A DNA stretch of 64,000 bases from Pseudomonas sp. Irchel s3f7 (GTDB taxonomy: Bacteria; Pseudomonadota; Gammaproteobacteria; Pseudomonadales; Pseudomonadaceae), in contig NZ_FYDO01000001.1 of assembly GCF_900187615.1 (NCBI RefSeq), positions 248,001 to 312,000 on the forward strand. The letters are read 5' to 3'. Position 1 is the first letter of the stretch. Every line of letters starts with the position of its first letter. This document shows, one piece after another, positions 25,294 to 38,600 of this stretch. Below the pieces are notes generated by a model, which had not been told where the DNA came from, ran no database searches, and saw only the letters and a program-made list of their open reading frames with translations. The position numbers and the translations under genes were made by a program.

Positions 25294-28158
25294 TTAGTTA
25301 TTACGACTTGGGGTTGATGCTGACAGGTATAGAAGCGCTCCGGACAGCACGAGGATTGCGATGGTGTAAATGGCCCCGACATAGCCAATGTAATCGGCAG
25401 CAGTGGCAATGCATACAAGCGCCACAATGCTTGCGCTCCGTTCGATGATGCGCGCGGCAGCAATCGCAGAATTGGTGCCCAAATGGGCCAGCGAAGTTTC
25501 GGCAACATCCATGACCATTGCAGTCTGGGGACCTCGTACCAAGCCATGGCCAACTCCCGCGCCAATCATCGCGAACCCCATCATCCCTATGCTTGGCCAG
25601 GTGGCGGCAACAAGCAACGAGGTACCTCCTATAAAAGAACCCGGAATCACAATGTTGCGGGCACTAACGCCACGTTCGGCCAGTTTTCCGTACAGCGAGC
25701 CGGAAATAATGATCATCAAGAAATAGATCATGAGTAATCGACCAATGTCCGCTGCGCTGGCGCCAAGCGACTCCATTAGTAGTGAGAGCAAATACGAGAT
25801 GAACACCATATCCAAAATTGCCTGAGGCGCGATGATGCCAAATGCAAGGCTTGCAAAACGCGGATTTCGAAAAGTCGCGAAGACATCCTTACTTGATCGC
25901 CTCGGTCTATCTGTCTTGCGGCTGTCAACGTGGCGCTGGTGGGGAAGTTGCCAATAGATGAGTGCTCCGGAAACCAGAATCAGCGCGGCACTAATGACAA
26001 ATACCGCAGAATATCCGAGCCGATCGGCGAGGATGCCACCTAGCGCAGAGCCAGCAAAAATACCGCCAAACATAGCCGCGGAGAATAAACCTAACGAGCG
26101 TGCACGCTCGTCCTTGTGCGCTACGTCCAGTACGTAATCCTGGCAGGCCAAATACGCAAATGCATATCCCGCGCCGCACATCAGGTTAAAAAAAGTGATC
26201 GCCGGGACATTTCCGGCAACGCACATACCGAGCTTTGCGATGACCGTCGCTGCGGCGGCCACCAGGAAAAGTCTGCGGTGGCCGAAACGTTCTGAAAGTG
26301 GACGAACAAACGGTGTCACGGTCAGCACCGCAATAAGGTAAGCCGTAAGCGGCAGACTGGTGACCGCACCCTCGCTCAACCAAGGTATCGGATTGTGTGC
26401 AGACTTGACGAATATGGAAAAAAAGGACGTCTCCATTTCATCGGCGGCGGCGAATAGAAATAATGCGAGACGCACATCGATAAGGCTGCAAAAACGAATC
26501 CAGCGTGGGCCAATATCGTGAAGGCCGAACGCTTTGCCGATTGAATTCAAATCGGCGGTTTCAGCCAAGGGGGGGGTGCCATTCACGGCAGCCAGCCGTG
26601 CACGATGAAACATGGCATGGAGAGCTTTTGCACGCTCGGAGAGGCAGGTACTCACCTGATCGACCACATCCCTGCTCAAAGAAGCTATGCACGTCGAAAA
26701 ATTTCCTGCGGCTTGTAGCGCAACAATGTAGTGAAGCCTGTTCAGAGGTGCCGTGAGAGACACACTCATCATGACCGCAATTAATTCAAGTGCCAGTAGC
26801 ACTATCACGACAACAATCACACCAAGATCCAGAGCGACACTTTTGAACAGCTCTGCGATATAAGCTGAATTGGATTGCGTTGTGACGGCTCCAACGACCT
26901 TGCCATTGAGATAAATCGGAAGTTTATGGGTATTGCTCAGAGCACGGTTGAGGGTGCTTGCGGTGTGTTGATCTTCTCCTACTTCAATGATTGGGTAGTC
27001 AGTGGACACGCCGAAGTAAGAAATTTCCGGAAACTCAGCGAGGAGGTGTCGGAAGTATTCGGTCCCGCCCACCATGCTTTCAATCGGCACACCTGCGTTG
27101 ACGGTGCGCTGCATGGTTGCATCGGCTATCGTGCCGATGAGTTGGGTACGTTTGACAAGCTCTGGATGAAAGGATTGATCGACGCTTATATACGCCACCA
27201 CGCCCAGCAACAGTGCCGGGCCGATCACCAAGGCAGCCGCCCAGGGCAAGATTTGGCGTGCGGCGTTTCGATCGAGCACGGTTTGCGGTATTGCGATCAA
27301 CTGAGTATTGAGTAATTCCGGATTTGAAAAGGGTGACGCTGGCGTTATGGTCTCTGCAGCGCAATAGCCCATCTCCTTCATTGCAGCCTTGTACTGCTTC
27401 GATGCGCCAATGAGATCGTTGTGAAGTGTGATGACTTCCTGTGTCAAAAAGCCATAGTCTTCTCCTGTAGAGTTCTTGTTTGAAACATCTGACTGTGCCG
27501 CAGACGCTTCGTTTGAGGTGTCCTTGAGTCCCGCCTGCAGGGAAATGAGGCCGCCGATAGCGCCAAGTAATTTCAACCTGAACAACAGAAAGGAAAGAGC
27601 AGAAAAGATCGCCAGCAAGGCAACGGAGGCCAGTGTGATGTCTTTGCGAATGTGTGCCGATCGGTCTTGCAGCTCCTTTTTTGGATAAATCGCAACGACG
27701 CTGCCAAGTAGAGTGCCCGATTCATTCACTATGGATCGCCCACTGGCCACCGAATTAGTGTCTTCAAGGTCCCACTTGCCATCCTTATTCAATACCTGCG
27801 CATGCGACAGTTCATCTGCAAGTTCGCTGTCAAGCGTCTCACCGGTTGACTTAATAATATCCCCGGATGCGCTCAATAATTCGATGCCGGAAATATTAGG
27901 ATCCGTTTCCCTGGCGCGACTGAGCAGGCCTTCAGAGTTGCGCACTGATGTGAGTGGAAGCCCCATGGCCGCCACATCACGAAACGGTGCGGCAGTTGCC
28001 TCGGCCACAACAGATAGTCTTTGGCGTGTCAAATGTGAAAGCATGGCGTCGTGCTGGAGAACTACCAATACCGCCAGGACGGTAAGTACCGTTGCAATTG
28101 TGACGGTCAATGCGATCCAACACCTAAGATGCAAGCTGAGGTTTCGCACTACCTTCAC
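25294..28158 (-). CDS. MFS transporter fused to two extracytoplasmic sensor modules and a HAMP-like segment
   Basis: A 954-residue membrane protein. Helix 1 (about 13-35) and helix 2 (about 175-195) flank a 140-residue periplasmic domain with a dCache/PAS-like look (ISGIELLSASGDIIKSTGET, SIVNESGTLLGSVVAIYPK). A cytoplasmic linker (196-300) leads to a second unit: helix 302-325, periplasmic 326-438 (LAEFPEISYFGVSTDYPIIE), helix 441-465 and a HAMP-like stretch (SLTAPLNRLHYIVALQAAGN). Residues 555-945 are a complete MFS fold (RPLSERFGHRRLFLV, GGILADRLGY). Sensor-to-MFS fusions are rare, since such sensors usually drive kinases or chemotaxis. No kinase or cyclase domain is present. It is followed by an orphan binding protein. 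Confidence 0.85.
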   Translation of the reverse strand: MKVVRNLSLHLRCWIALTVTIATVLTVLAVLVVLQHDAMLSHLTRQRLSVVAEATAAPFRDVAAMGLPLTSVRNSEGLLSRARETDPNISGIELLSASGDIIKSTGETLDSELADELSHAQVLNKDGKWDLEDTNSVASGRSIVNESGTLLGSVVAIYPKKELQDRSAHIRKDITLASVALLAIFSALSFLLFRLKLLGAIGGLISLQAGLKDTSNEASAAQSDVSNKNSTGEDYGFLTQEVITLHNDLIGASKQYKAAMKEMGYCAAETITPASPFSNPELLNTQLIAIPQTVLDRNAARQILPWAAALVIGPALLLGVVAYISVDQSFHPELVKRTQLIGTIADATMQRTVNAGVPIESMVGGTEYFRHLLAEFPEISYFGVSTDYPIIEVGEDQHTASTLNRALSNTHKLPIYLNGKVVGAVTTQSNSAYIAELFKSVALDLGVIVVVIVLLALELIAVMMSVSLTAPLNRLHYIVALQAAGNFSTCIASLSRDVVDQVSTCLSERAKALHAMFHRARLAAVNGTPPLAETADLNSIGKAFGLHDIGPRWIRFCSLIDVRLALFLFAAADEMETSFFSIFVKSAHNPIPWLSEGAVTSLPLTAYLIAVLTVTPFVRPLSERFGHRRLFLVAAAATVIAKLGMCVAGNVPAITFFNLMCGAGYAFAYLACQDYVLDVAHKDERARSLGLFSAAMFGGIFAGSALGGILADRLGYSAVFVISAALILVSGALIYWQLPHQRHVDSRKTDRPRRSSKDVFATFRNPRFASLAFGIIAPQAILDMVFISYLLSLLMESLGASAADIGRLLMIYFLMIIISGSLYGKLAERGVSARNIVIPGSFIGGTSLLVAATWPSIGMMGFAMIGAGVGHGLVRGPQTAMVMDVAETSLAHLGTNSAIAAARIIERSASIVALVCIATAADYIGYVGAIYTIAILVLSGALLYLSASTPSRNN

Positions 28159-28441
28159 ACTCCCCTAGCAGGCCTTTCAAAAAACGCACTACCAGCCTGA
28201 CAAACTTCAAAAACGATCAGGTGATACACAGCCTAGCAGTAACTGGGCGCCGAGCTTTTCCCGACCGTTCAGTATCCCAAGCCAGCGCCTGATGGCGATT
28301 GCGCGCAGGACACTTCTGCGTGTCGATTTCTTGGTTCATCGTTCGTTTTCTGGTAACCAAATTTTGCTACGGATCGCGTTATGGCTTAGCTGATTGGTGA
28401 ATCGCCCCGCATTTTCTAGATACAAACGACTGACTGCTTTT

Positions 28442-28627
28442 GGCCGATTCTGTTGAAAAAGTCGAGCGTGGTTTTCACGGCAGAAAAGTACGCGTCTGAG
28501 ATTGAAATCTAGAATCGGCGCAGAGGTATTCGGACTCGGATTTCACGTAGCAGCGTACAAAAAAGATGCTTTCGCCGATCAGTATTCTGGCAGTTTGAGA
28601 AAACCGATTTTTTCAACAGAATCGGCC
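28442..28627. mobile_element. MITE-like element C (inverted relative to A, B, D)
   Basis: A 186-bp element with perfect GATTCTGTTGAAAAAGTC-type ends, in the opposite orientation to the other three. Its interior is nearly the complement of element A. It lies 40 bp from the 3' end of the broken integrase, left of the giant autotransporter. The stretch 28159-28441 before it shows no gene. Confidence 0.78.
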
Positions 28628-28666
28628 GGATAGCGACGGTCTGTCGTGGACCGTCGCAGTGGATGG

Positions 28667-29287
28667 TCAGACTTCCGTCTGCTCTGCCATTTCCAGGGCA
28701 TCATCGACCTCGATGCCCAAGTACCTGACGGTGCTTTCAATCTTCGTATGTCCCAGCAAGAGTTGAACTGCTCTCAGATTCTTTGTCCTGCGATAAATCA
28801 ACGATGCCTTGGTTCGCCGTAGCGTGTGAGTGCCGTACATTGTTGGGTCAAGGCCAATGGCGGTCACCCACGCTTTGACTATTCGAGCGTACTGTCTGGT
28901 GGAGAGATGGTTTGAGTCGTGCAAACGGCTCGGGAACAAGAAATCCTCGCTGTGCAAGTAAGCTTGATGCATCCAAGCCTCCAGAACCGTTCGGGTTTGC
29001 TCAGTGATTTCAAATTGCACTGGGTGGTGGGTTTTCTGCTGCATCACGATGGACCGTGACTACACATGTTCCCCATGGGCTATGTCTCGGACTCGCAGCT
29101 TAGTTAAGTCACAGACACGCAGTTTGCTGTCGATAGCCAAGTTGAAGAGCGCCAGATCCCGTGTCTTCTCAGCAAGCTGAAGTCTTACGCGGATGGCCCA
29201 GATATCTCTGACTCGGAGCGGCGCCTTTTGCCGGACGGCCTTTCCCTTGTTCCAAGGCTGATGGCGATATGTAGCAATTGAGTTCAT
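28667..29287 (-). pseudogene. Tyrosine recombinase/integrase gene broken by an in-frame TAG
   Basis: The N-terminal part (MNSIATYRHQPWNKGKAVRQ, ending HGEHV) and the C-terminal part (from MQQKTHHPVQFEITEQTR) are in the same frame, separated by one TAG at 29060-29062. The catalytic half shows HTLRRTKASLIYRRTKNLRA, GHTKIESTVRYLG and LEMAEQTEV, a well-conserved short integrase of about 206 residues. The second copy at 38.8 kb has TCG (Ser) where this one has TAG, so the stop is a point mutation. The downstream piece keeps the Arg-His-x-x-Arg and Tyr region, but a full recombinase is not expected. Confidence 0.85.
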
Positions 29288-29626
29288 GGCTTGTCCTCCA
29301 GGTTGAGGGAGGACAAGGGTGGAACAGTCACGGTGCGTGGTGGTCGCTTTGGCTGCTTTCTGCCTGTCGCGTAGGGAGAGACCGGATTCAGGTCAACACC
29401 GTTGCAGTGCCTGTGACAGATCGGAGATTTTCAATGCTCCTGCCCAGCGGTGAGGCGGTATTCCTAGCCTTCGAAATCAGAAAGCGCTCTATCTCGGGTT
29501 GTTGCTGCCAGAACCCGCAAAACAAAAAAAACAGTTGGATAAATGGCTAAGCGCCATCATTATTCGCCTTCAGCCCCGGGCCCTTCCATCGGGAATACTT
29601 TTTCAAACTACGAGGATGTGATCGCA

Positions 29627-32600
29627 ATGAATCATGTATTTTCATTGGTATGGAACGCCTCGTTGGGTTGCTGGGCGGTCACTCACGAATTCAGCAAGCG
29701 TTGCCGCAAAGGCTCGCGGCGTACAGGCAAGTTGGCATTGGCCGCAATGCTGCTCGGCACAGGGTTCAGTTCGACTGCCTTTGCAACCTGCAGCACCGCC
29801 GGGTCGACGGTCACTTGCACCGGTGTACCGAGCCTGCCGCTGTTTCTCAACAACTTCTCCAGCGCCACCAATGGCCTGACGGTCAACGTCAACAGCGGGG
29901 CGCAGATGAACGCCACCCTCGGTGGCCATGTGATGGACCTGACCGGGGTCAACATCAGCCTGAACAACTCCGGCACCATCGACCCGGCGCTACTCGGCCT
30001 GGTGTCGGTGTTGAGCGGTGGCGCGTTTATCGGCACCGGTGCCTCCAGCACCGTCAGCGTCCTCAACAACGCCTCCGGGATCATCCGCGGAACGGGCATG
30101 TTGCTCGGGCTCAACCTAACCAGCATCGATGGCCTGGGCATCGCGGTGAACAACGCGGCGACCGGCACCACTAGCATCACCAACAACGGCACCATCACCT
30201 CAACCGGGCTTTTGGGGAGCGGCATTACTCTGGCCGATACCCCGGTGGTCGGGGTCTACGGCGGCTCGCAGGTCAACATGACCAACAGCAGCACCGGCGT
30301 CATCAACGGCCGGATCGCGTTCGAGACGTCGGCGGCGGGCAACACTTTCACCAACGCCGGTGCGATTACGGGCGGTGTGTCGATGGGGGCGAACAGTACC
30401 AACACCTTCACGGCGGTGACGGGCTCTTCTGTGCAGGTCGGCGACGGCACTCAGGTCTCGGAAGGCCTCGGCGGTCTGATCGGCATCAACCTGACCTTCG
30501 CCCCGACCGGCACCGTCGATGGCGGTGCCGGCGGCACCAACAGCCTGATTCTGCAAAACCCGATCGGCGTCGGCGGCGGCACTACGGGGGTAGGCACGGC
30601 GTCCAGCTCCACTTACGTCAACTTCAACAACCTGACCATCAACAGCGGCACCTGGACCTTGCAGGGGCCACTGGTCAGCGGCGCGACCACGCTCAACGGC
30701 GGTATCGCCCAGTTCAACAACAACGCCACGTTTGGCAGCGGTGTGGTCACCTCCAACGGCGGGATCCTGCAGGCGAGCAGCGCCGGGTTGAACATCAGCA
30801 ACCTGATTTCGCTCGGCGCCGGCGGTGTCACGGTGCAAGGCTCCAATGACACGACGCTGAGCGGGGTGATTTCCGGCAGCGGTGGCCTGACCAAGATCGG
30901 TTCCAGTCAGTTGAACCTCAGCGCTGCCAACATCTATCTGGGCAACACAACGCTCAATGGAGGCACGGTAAAGGTCGGCAACAATCAGGCTTTCAGTACC
31001 GGTAACTTGTTGGTAGCGGGCGCGAGCACCCTCAACAGCAGCTCGGCCGAGACCCTGAACAACAACGTCATTCTTAATGCCAACCTCACCGCCGGCGGCG
31101 CCAACGCGCTGACCCTCGGCGGCGTGATCAGTGGCGGCAACGGCCTGATCAAGAGCGGCGCGTCGAGCCTGACCCTCAAAGGCAATAACACCTACACCGG
31201 CACCACGGCTCTGACCGCCGGTTCACTGGTCGTCGGCTCCAACACCGCACTCGGCACCGGCGCACTGAACGCGTCGAACGGCACCTCGCTGGATGCCAAC
31301 ACCGCGGCAACCCTGACCAACAACGTCAACCTCGCCGGCACGCTGACCCTGGGCGGCACCAATGCGCTGACCCTCGGCGGTTCGGTCGCCGGCATCGGTG
31401 GGCTGGTCAAGAACGGCGCTGCCAACCTGACCCTCAACGGCGCCAACACCTATTTCGGCAACACCGCGCTGAACAGCGGCAAACTGATTGTCGGCAGCAA
31501 CACCGCGCTGGGCAGCGGTACGTTGAACGCGGCGGCAGAGACCACGCTCGACGCCAACACCGCCATCAGCCTGAACAATGCGGTGGCATTGGCCGGTGCC
31601 TTGAACGTCGGCGGCACGGCGAATCTGACCCTGACCGGTCTGGTCAGCGGCGCTGGGAGTCTGGTGAAAAACGGTGCGGCCAATCTGATTCTCAACGCCG
31701 CCAACAACTACCTTGGCGGCACCACGCTGAACACCGGCACCCTGACTGTCGGCAACAGTTCGGCTCTGGGTACCGGAGCACTGACCGTCGCTGGCGCCGC
31801 GACGCTGGACAGCAATTCGCCGCTGGTCACCCTCAGCAACGGCGTCGCCCTGAATGCCGCGCTGACCGTGGACGGCACACAGAACCTGACCCTCGGCGGC
31901 GTGACCAGCGGCACCGGTCAGTTGATCAAAAATGGCGCGGCCAATCTGACCCTCAACGGCAACAACACCTTCAGCGGCGGCACCACGCTCAATGCCGGCA
32001 CCCTGACCCTCGGCAATGCCAACGGTTTGGGCAGCGGTGGATTGATCGTTGGCGGTGCAGCGACCCTGGATAACAGTGCTTCATTCGGTATCGGTAATGC
32101 GATCACGTTGAACGCCGGTCTGACCGTCGCGGGCAACAACGACTTGAGCCTCAACGGCATCATCGACGGTGCTGGCAGCCTGACAAAAAACGGTCTGGCG
32201 GACCTGACCCTGGCTGGCAACAACACCTTTACCGGTGCGCTGAACATCGTTTCCGGCAGCGTCACCACACTCAACACCAATGCGCTGGGCGCGACTTCCG
32301 GCGTCAACATCAGCGCCGGTGCCGGCCTCAATCTGGGCAGAGATGCCAGTCTGGGCGCGTTGAGCGGCAGCGGCAGCGTGCAGCTCACTGGCAGCAACAC
32401 CCTGACCGTGGGGCTCGCCAACAGCACCAGCACGTTCGACGGTGACCTCAGTGGCAGTGGCGGCCTGACCAAAGTCGGCACCGGCACGCTGAATCTGACC
32501 GGGATCAACGGCATCACCGGCAACTCCGCGATCAATGGCGGCACCGTGGATCTCAGCGGTTCGCTGGCGAGCGCGCAGGTCAGCGTCAACACCGGCGGTA

Positions 32601-35600
32601 CCCTGACGGGTACCGGTTCGGCGCTCGGTACCGTCAACGTCAACAACGGCGGGCATCTGGGCTTGTCGTCGGGCAACCAATTGTCTGCCAGTGGGCTGAC
32701 CCTTGCGGCCGGCAGCAGCGTTGACGTGGTGCTAGGGACACCGTCCACTACGTCGCTGATGAACGTCGGCGGCAACCTCACCCTCAACGGCAATCTCAAC
32801 GTCACCGATGCCGGCGGTTTCGGTGTCGGCGTGTATCGCCTGTTCAACTACACCGGTGCCTTGACCAATCTGGGCCTTGATGTCGCCAGCGCGCCCGTCG
32901 GCTACGGCCTCGGCGATCTGGTGGTGCAAACCGGGGTGGCCAATCAAATCAACATTCAAGTGTCTGCGCCGAACGTCAACATCCGTTACTGGGACGGCAG
33001 CCAGACGATTGCCAACGGCGTCGTCGATGGCGGCAGCGGCACCTGGAACGCGTCTGGTACCAACTGGACCGACGCCAACGGTTTGGTCAACCAGCCGTGG
33101 GCCGGCGACTTCGCGGTGTTCCAGGGCGCGGCGGGCACCGTGACGGTCAACGGCACGCAGCTGTTCAACGGCATGCAGTTCCTCACCGACGGCTACAACT
33201 TGGTCAACGGCGCGTCCGGGCAACTTACGGCGGTCAACGGCACGGGCGGAACCACGGCGGTGCGGGTCGATCCGGGCGTAACCGGCACCATTGGCGTGAA
33301 CATCAATGGCGGCGGCATCCTCAACAAACTCGACGCTGGCACCTTGGTGCTCAACGGCGCCAACACCTACAGCGGCGGCACGCAACTGGATGGCGGCAAG
33401 ATCATCGTCGGCAGCAACACCGCACTGGGCAGCGGCACGCTGACCGCCAATGCCGGTACGCAACTGGACAGCAACACGGCAGTGACCCTTGGCAACGCTG
33501 TGACGCTCAACGGTAATCTGACCGTGCTCGGCAGCAACGCACTGACCCTCAACGGGGGAATCGGCGGCACAGGTGGCGTGATCAAAAACGGCGCGGCGAA
33601 CCTGTCACTCGGTGGCAACAACGCTTTCCTCGGCCCAGTGGCACTGAATGCCGGTGGACTGATTCTGGCGTCAAACTCGGCAGTGGGCTCTGGCACCCTG
33701 AACGCGGCGGGCGGCACCACGCTCGATGCGAGCACGCAGGTGTCGGTGAACAATGCGGTCAACCTAGCCGGCAACCTCGGCATTGGCGGCACGGCTGACC
33801 TGTCCTTCAACGGCACGGTCAACGGCGCCGGCAGCCTGACCAAGAACGGCGCGGCCAACCTGATCCTGAGCGGCAATAACAACTTCCTCGGCGGCATTTC
33901 CCTGAATGCGGGCACCCTGACCGCCGGTAGCAACTCGGCGCTGGGCCTGGGCAACCTCACCGTGGCAGGCGCTTCGGCGCTGGACAGCAACAGCGCGCTG
34001 AGCCTGGGCAACAACGTCGTGCTCAATGCCAACCTGAGCAACACCGGCAGCAACAACCTGACCCTCGCCGGTGTAGTCAGCGGCGCTGGCGGCCTGATCA
34101 AGAACGGCGCGTCGAACCTGACGCTCAACGGCATCAATACTTACAGCGGCGGCACCACGCTGAGCGCCGGCACAGTGACGCTCGGCACTGGCGCTTCACT
34201 GGGTTCCGGTGCGCTGACCGTCGCGGGCTCTTCGACCCTCGACAACTCCGCACCGCTGGTGCTCGCCAACAATGTCAACGTCAACGCGAATCTGGCCTTG
34301 GCCGGTAACAACAACCTGACCCTCGGCGGCGTGATTGCCGGGGCCGGTACGCTGACGAAAAACGGTCTGGCCGATGTGACACTGAGCGGCAACAACTCCT
34401 TCAGCGGCACCTTTGATGTGTTGTCCGGCAGCCTCACCACCCTCAGCGGTGCGGCGCTGGGCAACAACTCTACGGTCAACCTTGGCGGCGGCGCGGCGCT
34501 CAACCTTGCCGCCTCGGGAAGACTTGCCAGCCTCACCGGCAGCGGCACGGCGCTGATCGGTACGGGCAATACGCTGAGCCTGGGCGGGAACAACGTCAGC
34601 AGCACCTTCGCCGGCATCCTTAGCGGTGACGGCGGGCTGACCAAACTCGGCAGCGGCACCCAGACCCTGAGCGGCATCAGCGACCTGACCGGCGACACCC
34701 ACGTCAACGCCGGCACCTTGCAGGTCAACGGGTCGCTGGACAGCGCCAATGTGCTGATCAACAGCGGCGGTACTCTGGGCGGTAGCGGGACACTCGGTGG
34801 CGCGGTAACCGTCACCGATGGCGGCCATTTGGCGCTGGCCAGCGGCAGTGCATTGTCGGTGGCTTCACTGGTGCTCAACGACAACTCCAGCCTGGATGTC
34901 GGCCTCGGCGTGCCGGTCGTTGGCGGCGGCAGTGCGCTGCTGAACGTCGGCGGCAACCTGACCCTCGATGGCAATCTCAACGTCAGTGATATCGGCGGTT
35001 TCGGCAGTGGCGTGTACCGGGTCATCAACTACTCCGGCGGCCTCACCGACAACGGCCTGCTGATCGGCAGCGTACCGGGCAGCGTGACCCCGGGTGATCT
35101 GCAACTGCAGACCAATATCGGCAACCAGATCAACCTGCTGGTCACCGCGCAGGGTGTCACCGTGCAGTTCTGGGACGGCGCGCAGCAGATCGCCGACGGC
35201 TCGATCAATGGCGGCAACGGCACCTGGGGCAGTGGCAATACCAACTGGACCACTGTCGACGGTACGCTCAATCTGCCGTGGGCCAACAGTTTCGCAGTGT
35301 TCCAGGGCACGGCTGGCAGCGTGACGGTCGACGGTACGCAAACCATCACCGGCCTGCAATTCGTCACTGATGGATACGGCCTGCAAAATGGCAGTGCCGG
35401 GGTGCTGAATCTGGTCAACGGTTCCCTTGGCAACACCACGGTGCGTGTTGACCCGAACACCACCGCAACCCTTGGCGTAGCACTTAACGGCAGTGGCACG
35501 CTGGGCAAGTACGACGCCGGCACGCTGGTACTCAACGCTGCCAGCGGCTACACCGGCGGCACTGTTCTGAACGGCGGAAAACTGGTGGTCGGCAACGACG

Positions 35601-38600
35601 CGGCGCTCGGTAGCGGGGCATTGACCGCCGCCGACGGCACTGTGCTAGACAGCAATTCCGCCGTGTCCCTCGGCAATGATGTGGTGCTCAACGGAGGATT
35701 GAATGTTGCCGGCTCCAATGCGTTGACCCTCAACGGCTTGGTTAGCGGCGCGGGCACTCTGAACAAGACTGGCGCAGCAAACCTGACCCTCAATGGCAGC
35801 AATAGCTATAGCGGCGGCACCGCGCTCAATGGCGGAACCTTGGTGTTGGGCAACAACACGGCGCTGGGGAGCGGTGCATTGCTCGCCGCCGGCGGCACAG
35901 CACTGGACAGCAACAGCGCCGTGACCCTCGCCAACGATGTGGCACTCAACGGTGCCTTGAACCTTGCCGGCAGCAACGCCTTGACGCTCGGCGGCGTGGT
36001 CAGCGGTGCTGGCAGCCTGATCAAGAATGGTGCCTCCAGCCTGACCCTCAACGGCAACAACAGCTACAGCGGCGGCACCGTGCTCAATGGTGGCACCCTG
36101 GTGCTGGGCAACAACGCCGCGCTGGGTAGCGGTGCATTGCTCGCCGCTGGCGGCACCACGCTGGACAGCAATACCGCCGTGACCCTCGCCAACGATGTGG
36201 CACTCAACGGTGGCTTGAACCTTGCCGGCAGCAACGCCTTGACGCTCGGCGGCGTGGTCAGCGGTACTGGCAGCCTGTTCAAGAATGGTGCCTCCAGCCT
36301 GACCCTCAACGGCAACAACAGCTACAGCGGCGGCACCGCCCTCAATGGTGGAACCCTGGTGCTGGGCAACAACGCGGCACTGGGGACCGGTGCATTGCTC
36401 GCCGCTGGCGGCACCACGCTGGACAGCAACAGCGCCGTGGCCCTAGCCAATAACCTGGTGCTCAACGGTGGCTTGAACCTTACCGGCTCTAACGCCTTGA
36501 GCCTCGGAGGGGTGGTCAGCGGTACTGGTAGCCTGATTAAGAATGGCGCCTCCAGCCTGACCCTTAACGGCAACAACAGCTACAGCGGCGGCACTGCCCT
36601 CAATGGTGGCACCCTGGTGCTGGGCAACAACGCCGCGCTTGGTAGCGGTGCATTGGTCGTCGCCAACGGCACTACGCTGGACAGCAGTAACACCGCCAAC
36701 CTGGCCAACTCGGTCGACCTCAACGGCAGCCTGACTCTGGCCGGCAGCCATGACCTGACCCTCAGCGGCGTCATCAGTGGCAACGGCGACTTGAACAAGC
36801 AGGGTGCCAGCGAGCTGACCCTCAGCGGCAACAACACCTTCGGCGGGGCGCTGAACGTGCTTGATGGCTCCTTGAGCCTGATAGGTAATACCGCCTTGGG
36901 CAATGCCGACCTGAACGTGGCAAGTACCGCCTCGGTCAGCATCGGCGGGCTCAACAACCTCGACGCGCTCAGTGGTTCGGGTGTGCTGGCACTGGCAGCA
37001 GGCAGTACCCTGCAGGTCGGGGCAGCCGGGGCCAGCAGTGTCTATGAGGGCTCGATCAGCGGTGCTGGCCACCTGACCAAGGTCGGTACTGGCAAGCAGG
37101 TACTCAATGGCAATTCGACGATCGGCGGCGGCACCACCGTGGCAGGGGGCAGCCTGATCATCGGCGGTGCGGCGGGCTCCAGTGCCAGCCTTGCTAGTGA
37201 TGTCGATGTCACACAGGGCGCCATGCTAGGGGGCCATGGCACCATCATCGGCGATGTCAGCCTGGCCAGCGGTGCGACGCTCAACCCGGGCAACTCCATC
37301 GGTACCTTGAAAGTCGACGGTAACCTCAGCTTAAACAGCGGCTCGACGCTGGTCATCGAAGCCGATCCGGACGGCCGTTCCGACCGGGTGATCGCCAGCG
37401 GGACCGTCTCTCTTGGCGGCGCGAACCTCAGTGTCCTGGCCGGCACCGGCACCTGGTCGCCGACTACCCAATACAACATCATTCAGGCGGCCAGCCTCAA
37501 CGGCACATTTGGTAGCGTCAGCAGCAACCTGGCCTTCCTCACGCCGCAGGTGTCGTACGCAAGCAATGGCGCGACGCTATTGCTCAAGCGCAATGACGTC
37601 GCGTTCACTTCGGTCGCACAGACCTACAACCAGCGTGCCGTAGCCGGGTCTCTTGATGCCGCCGGCGCGGGTGGCGTGTATGACGCGGTCGCGGCGCTCA
37701 GCGCAGATCAAGCGCGCCTGGCTTACGACAGCGTGTCTGGCGAGATTCACGCCAGCACCCGCAGCGCGCTGTTCGATGACAGTCGCTATGTGCGTAATGC
37801 AATTGGCACACGTCTGCGCAGTGCCCAGGGCCAGGCGTTGAGCGAAGGCGTGCTGCATGTCGACGCTGACAGTGGCATGACCTTCTGGGTTCAGGGCTAT
37901 GGCAGCTGGGGTGACAGCGACGGCAACCACAATGTCGCCGACCTCGACCACAACAGCCAGGGCGTGCTGCTGGGTATCGACATGCCGCTGAACGACACCT
38001 GGCGCGCGGGCCTGGCGGCGGGTTACGGCAACACTGACCTGGACGCCGATGCTCGCAACTCATCGGCCAAGGTCGACAGCACCTCGCTGACGGCTTACCT
38101 GGGCGGCCAGTGGGATGCCCTGCATTTGCGGGTAGGCGCCTCGCATGCCTGGAACGACATTGACAGCAGTCGCCATGTCCAGGTCGGTAGCCTGGGAGAG
38201 CACGTCAAGGCTGACTACGACGCCAGCACGTCACAGGTATTCGGTGAGCTGGGGTATGCGGTCCAGGCCGCTGATGTGACGCTGGAGCCATTTGTAGGCC
38301 TGGCCCACGTCGAAGTCGACAGCGACAGCTTTAGCGAACATGGCGGTATCACGGCGCTGAGCAGCGACAGCGAGAAGGAGCGAGCGACCTATTCCAGCCT
38401 CGGCCTGCGTGCCAGTACTCCTGCGGCTGTAGTGGCCGGAGTGCCATTGAGCGTGCAGAGCAGCCTGGCGTGGCAGCACGTGCTCGATGAGCCAACCGAC
38501 AACAGCCGCCTGACCCTGGCGGGCTATGACAGCTTCAGCGTCAAGGGCGTGTCGGTTGCCCAGGACACCGCGCTGGTACAGTTCGGCGTCAGCGCCAAAC

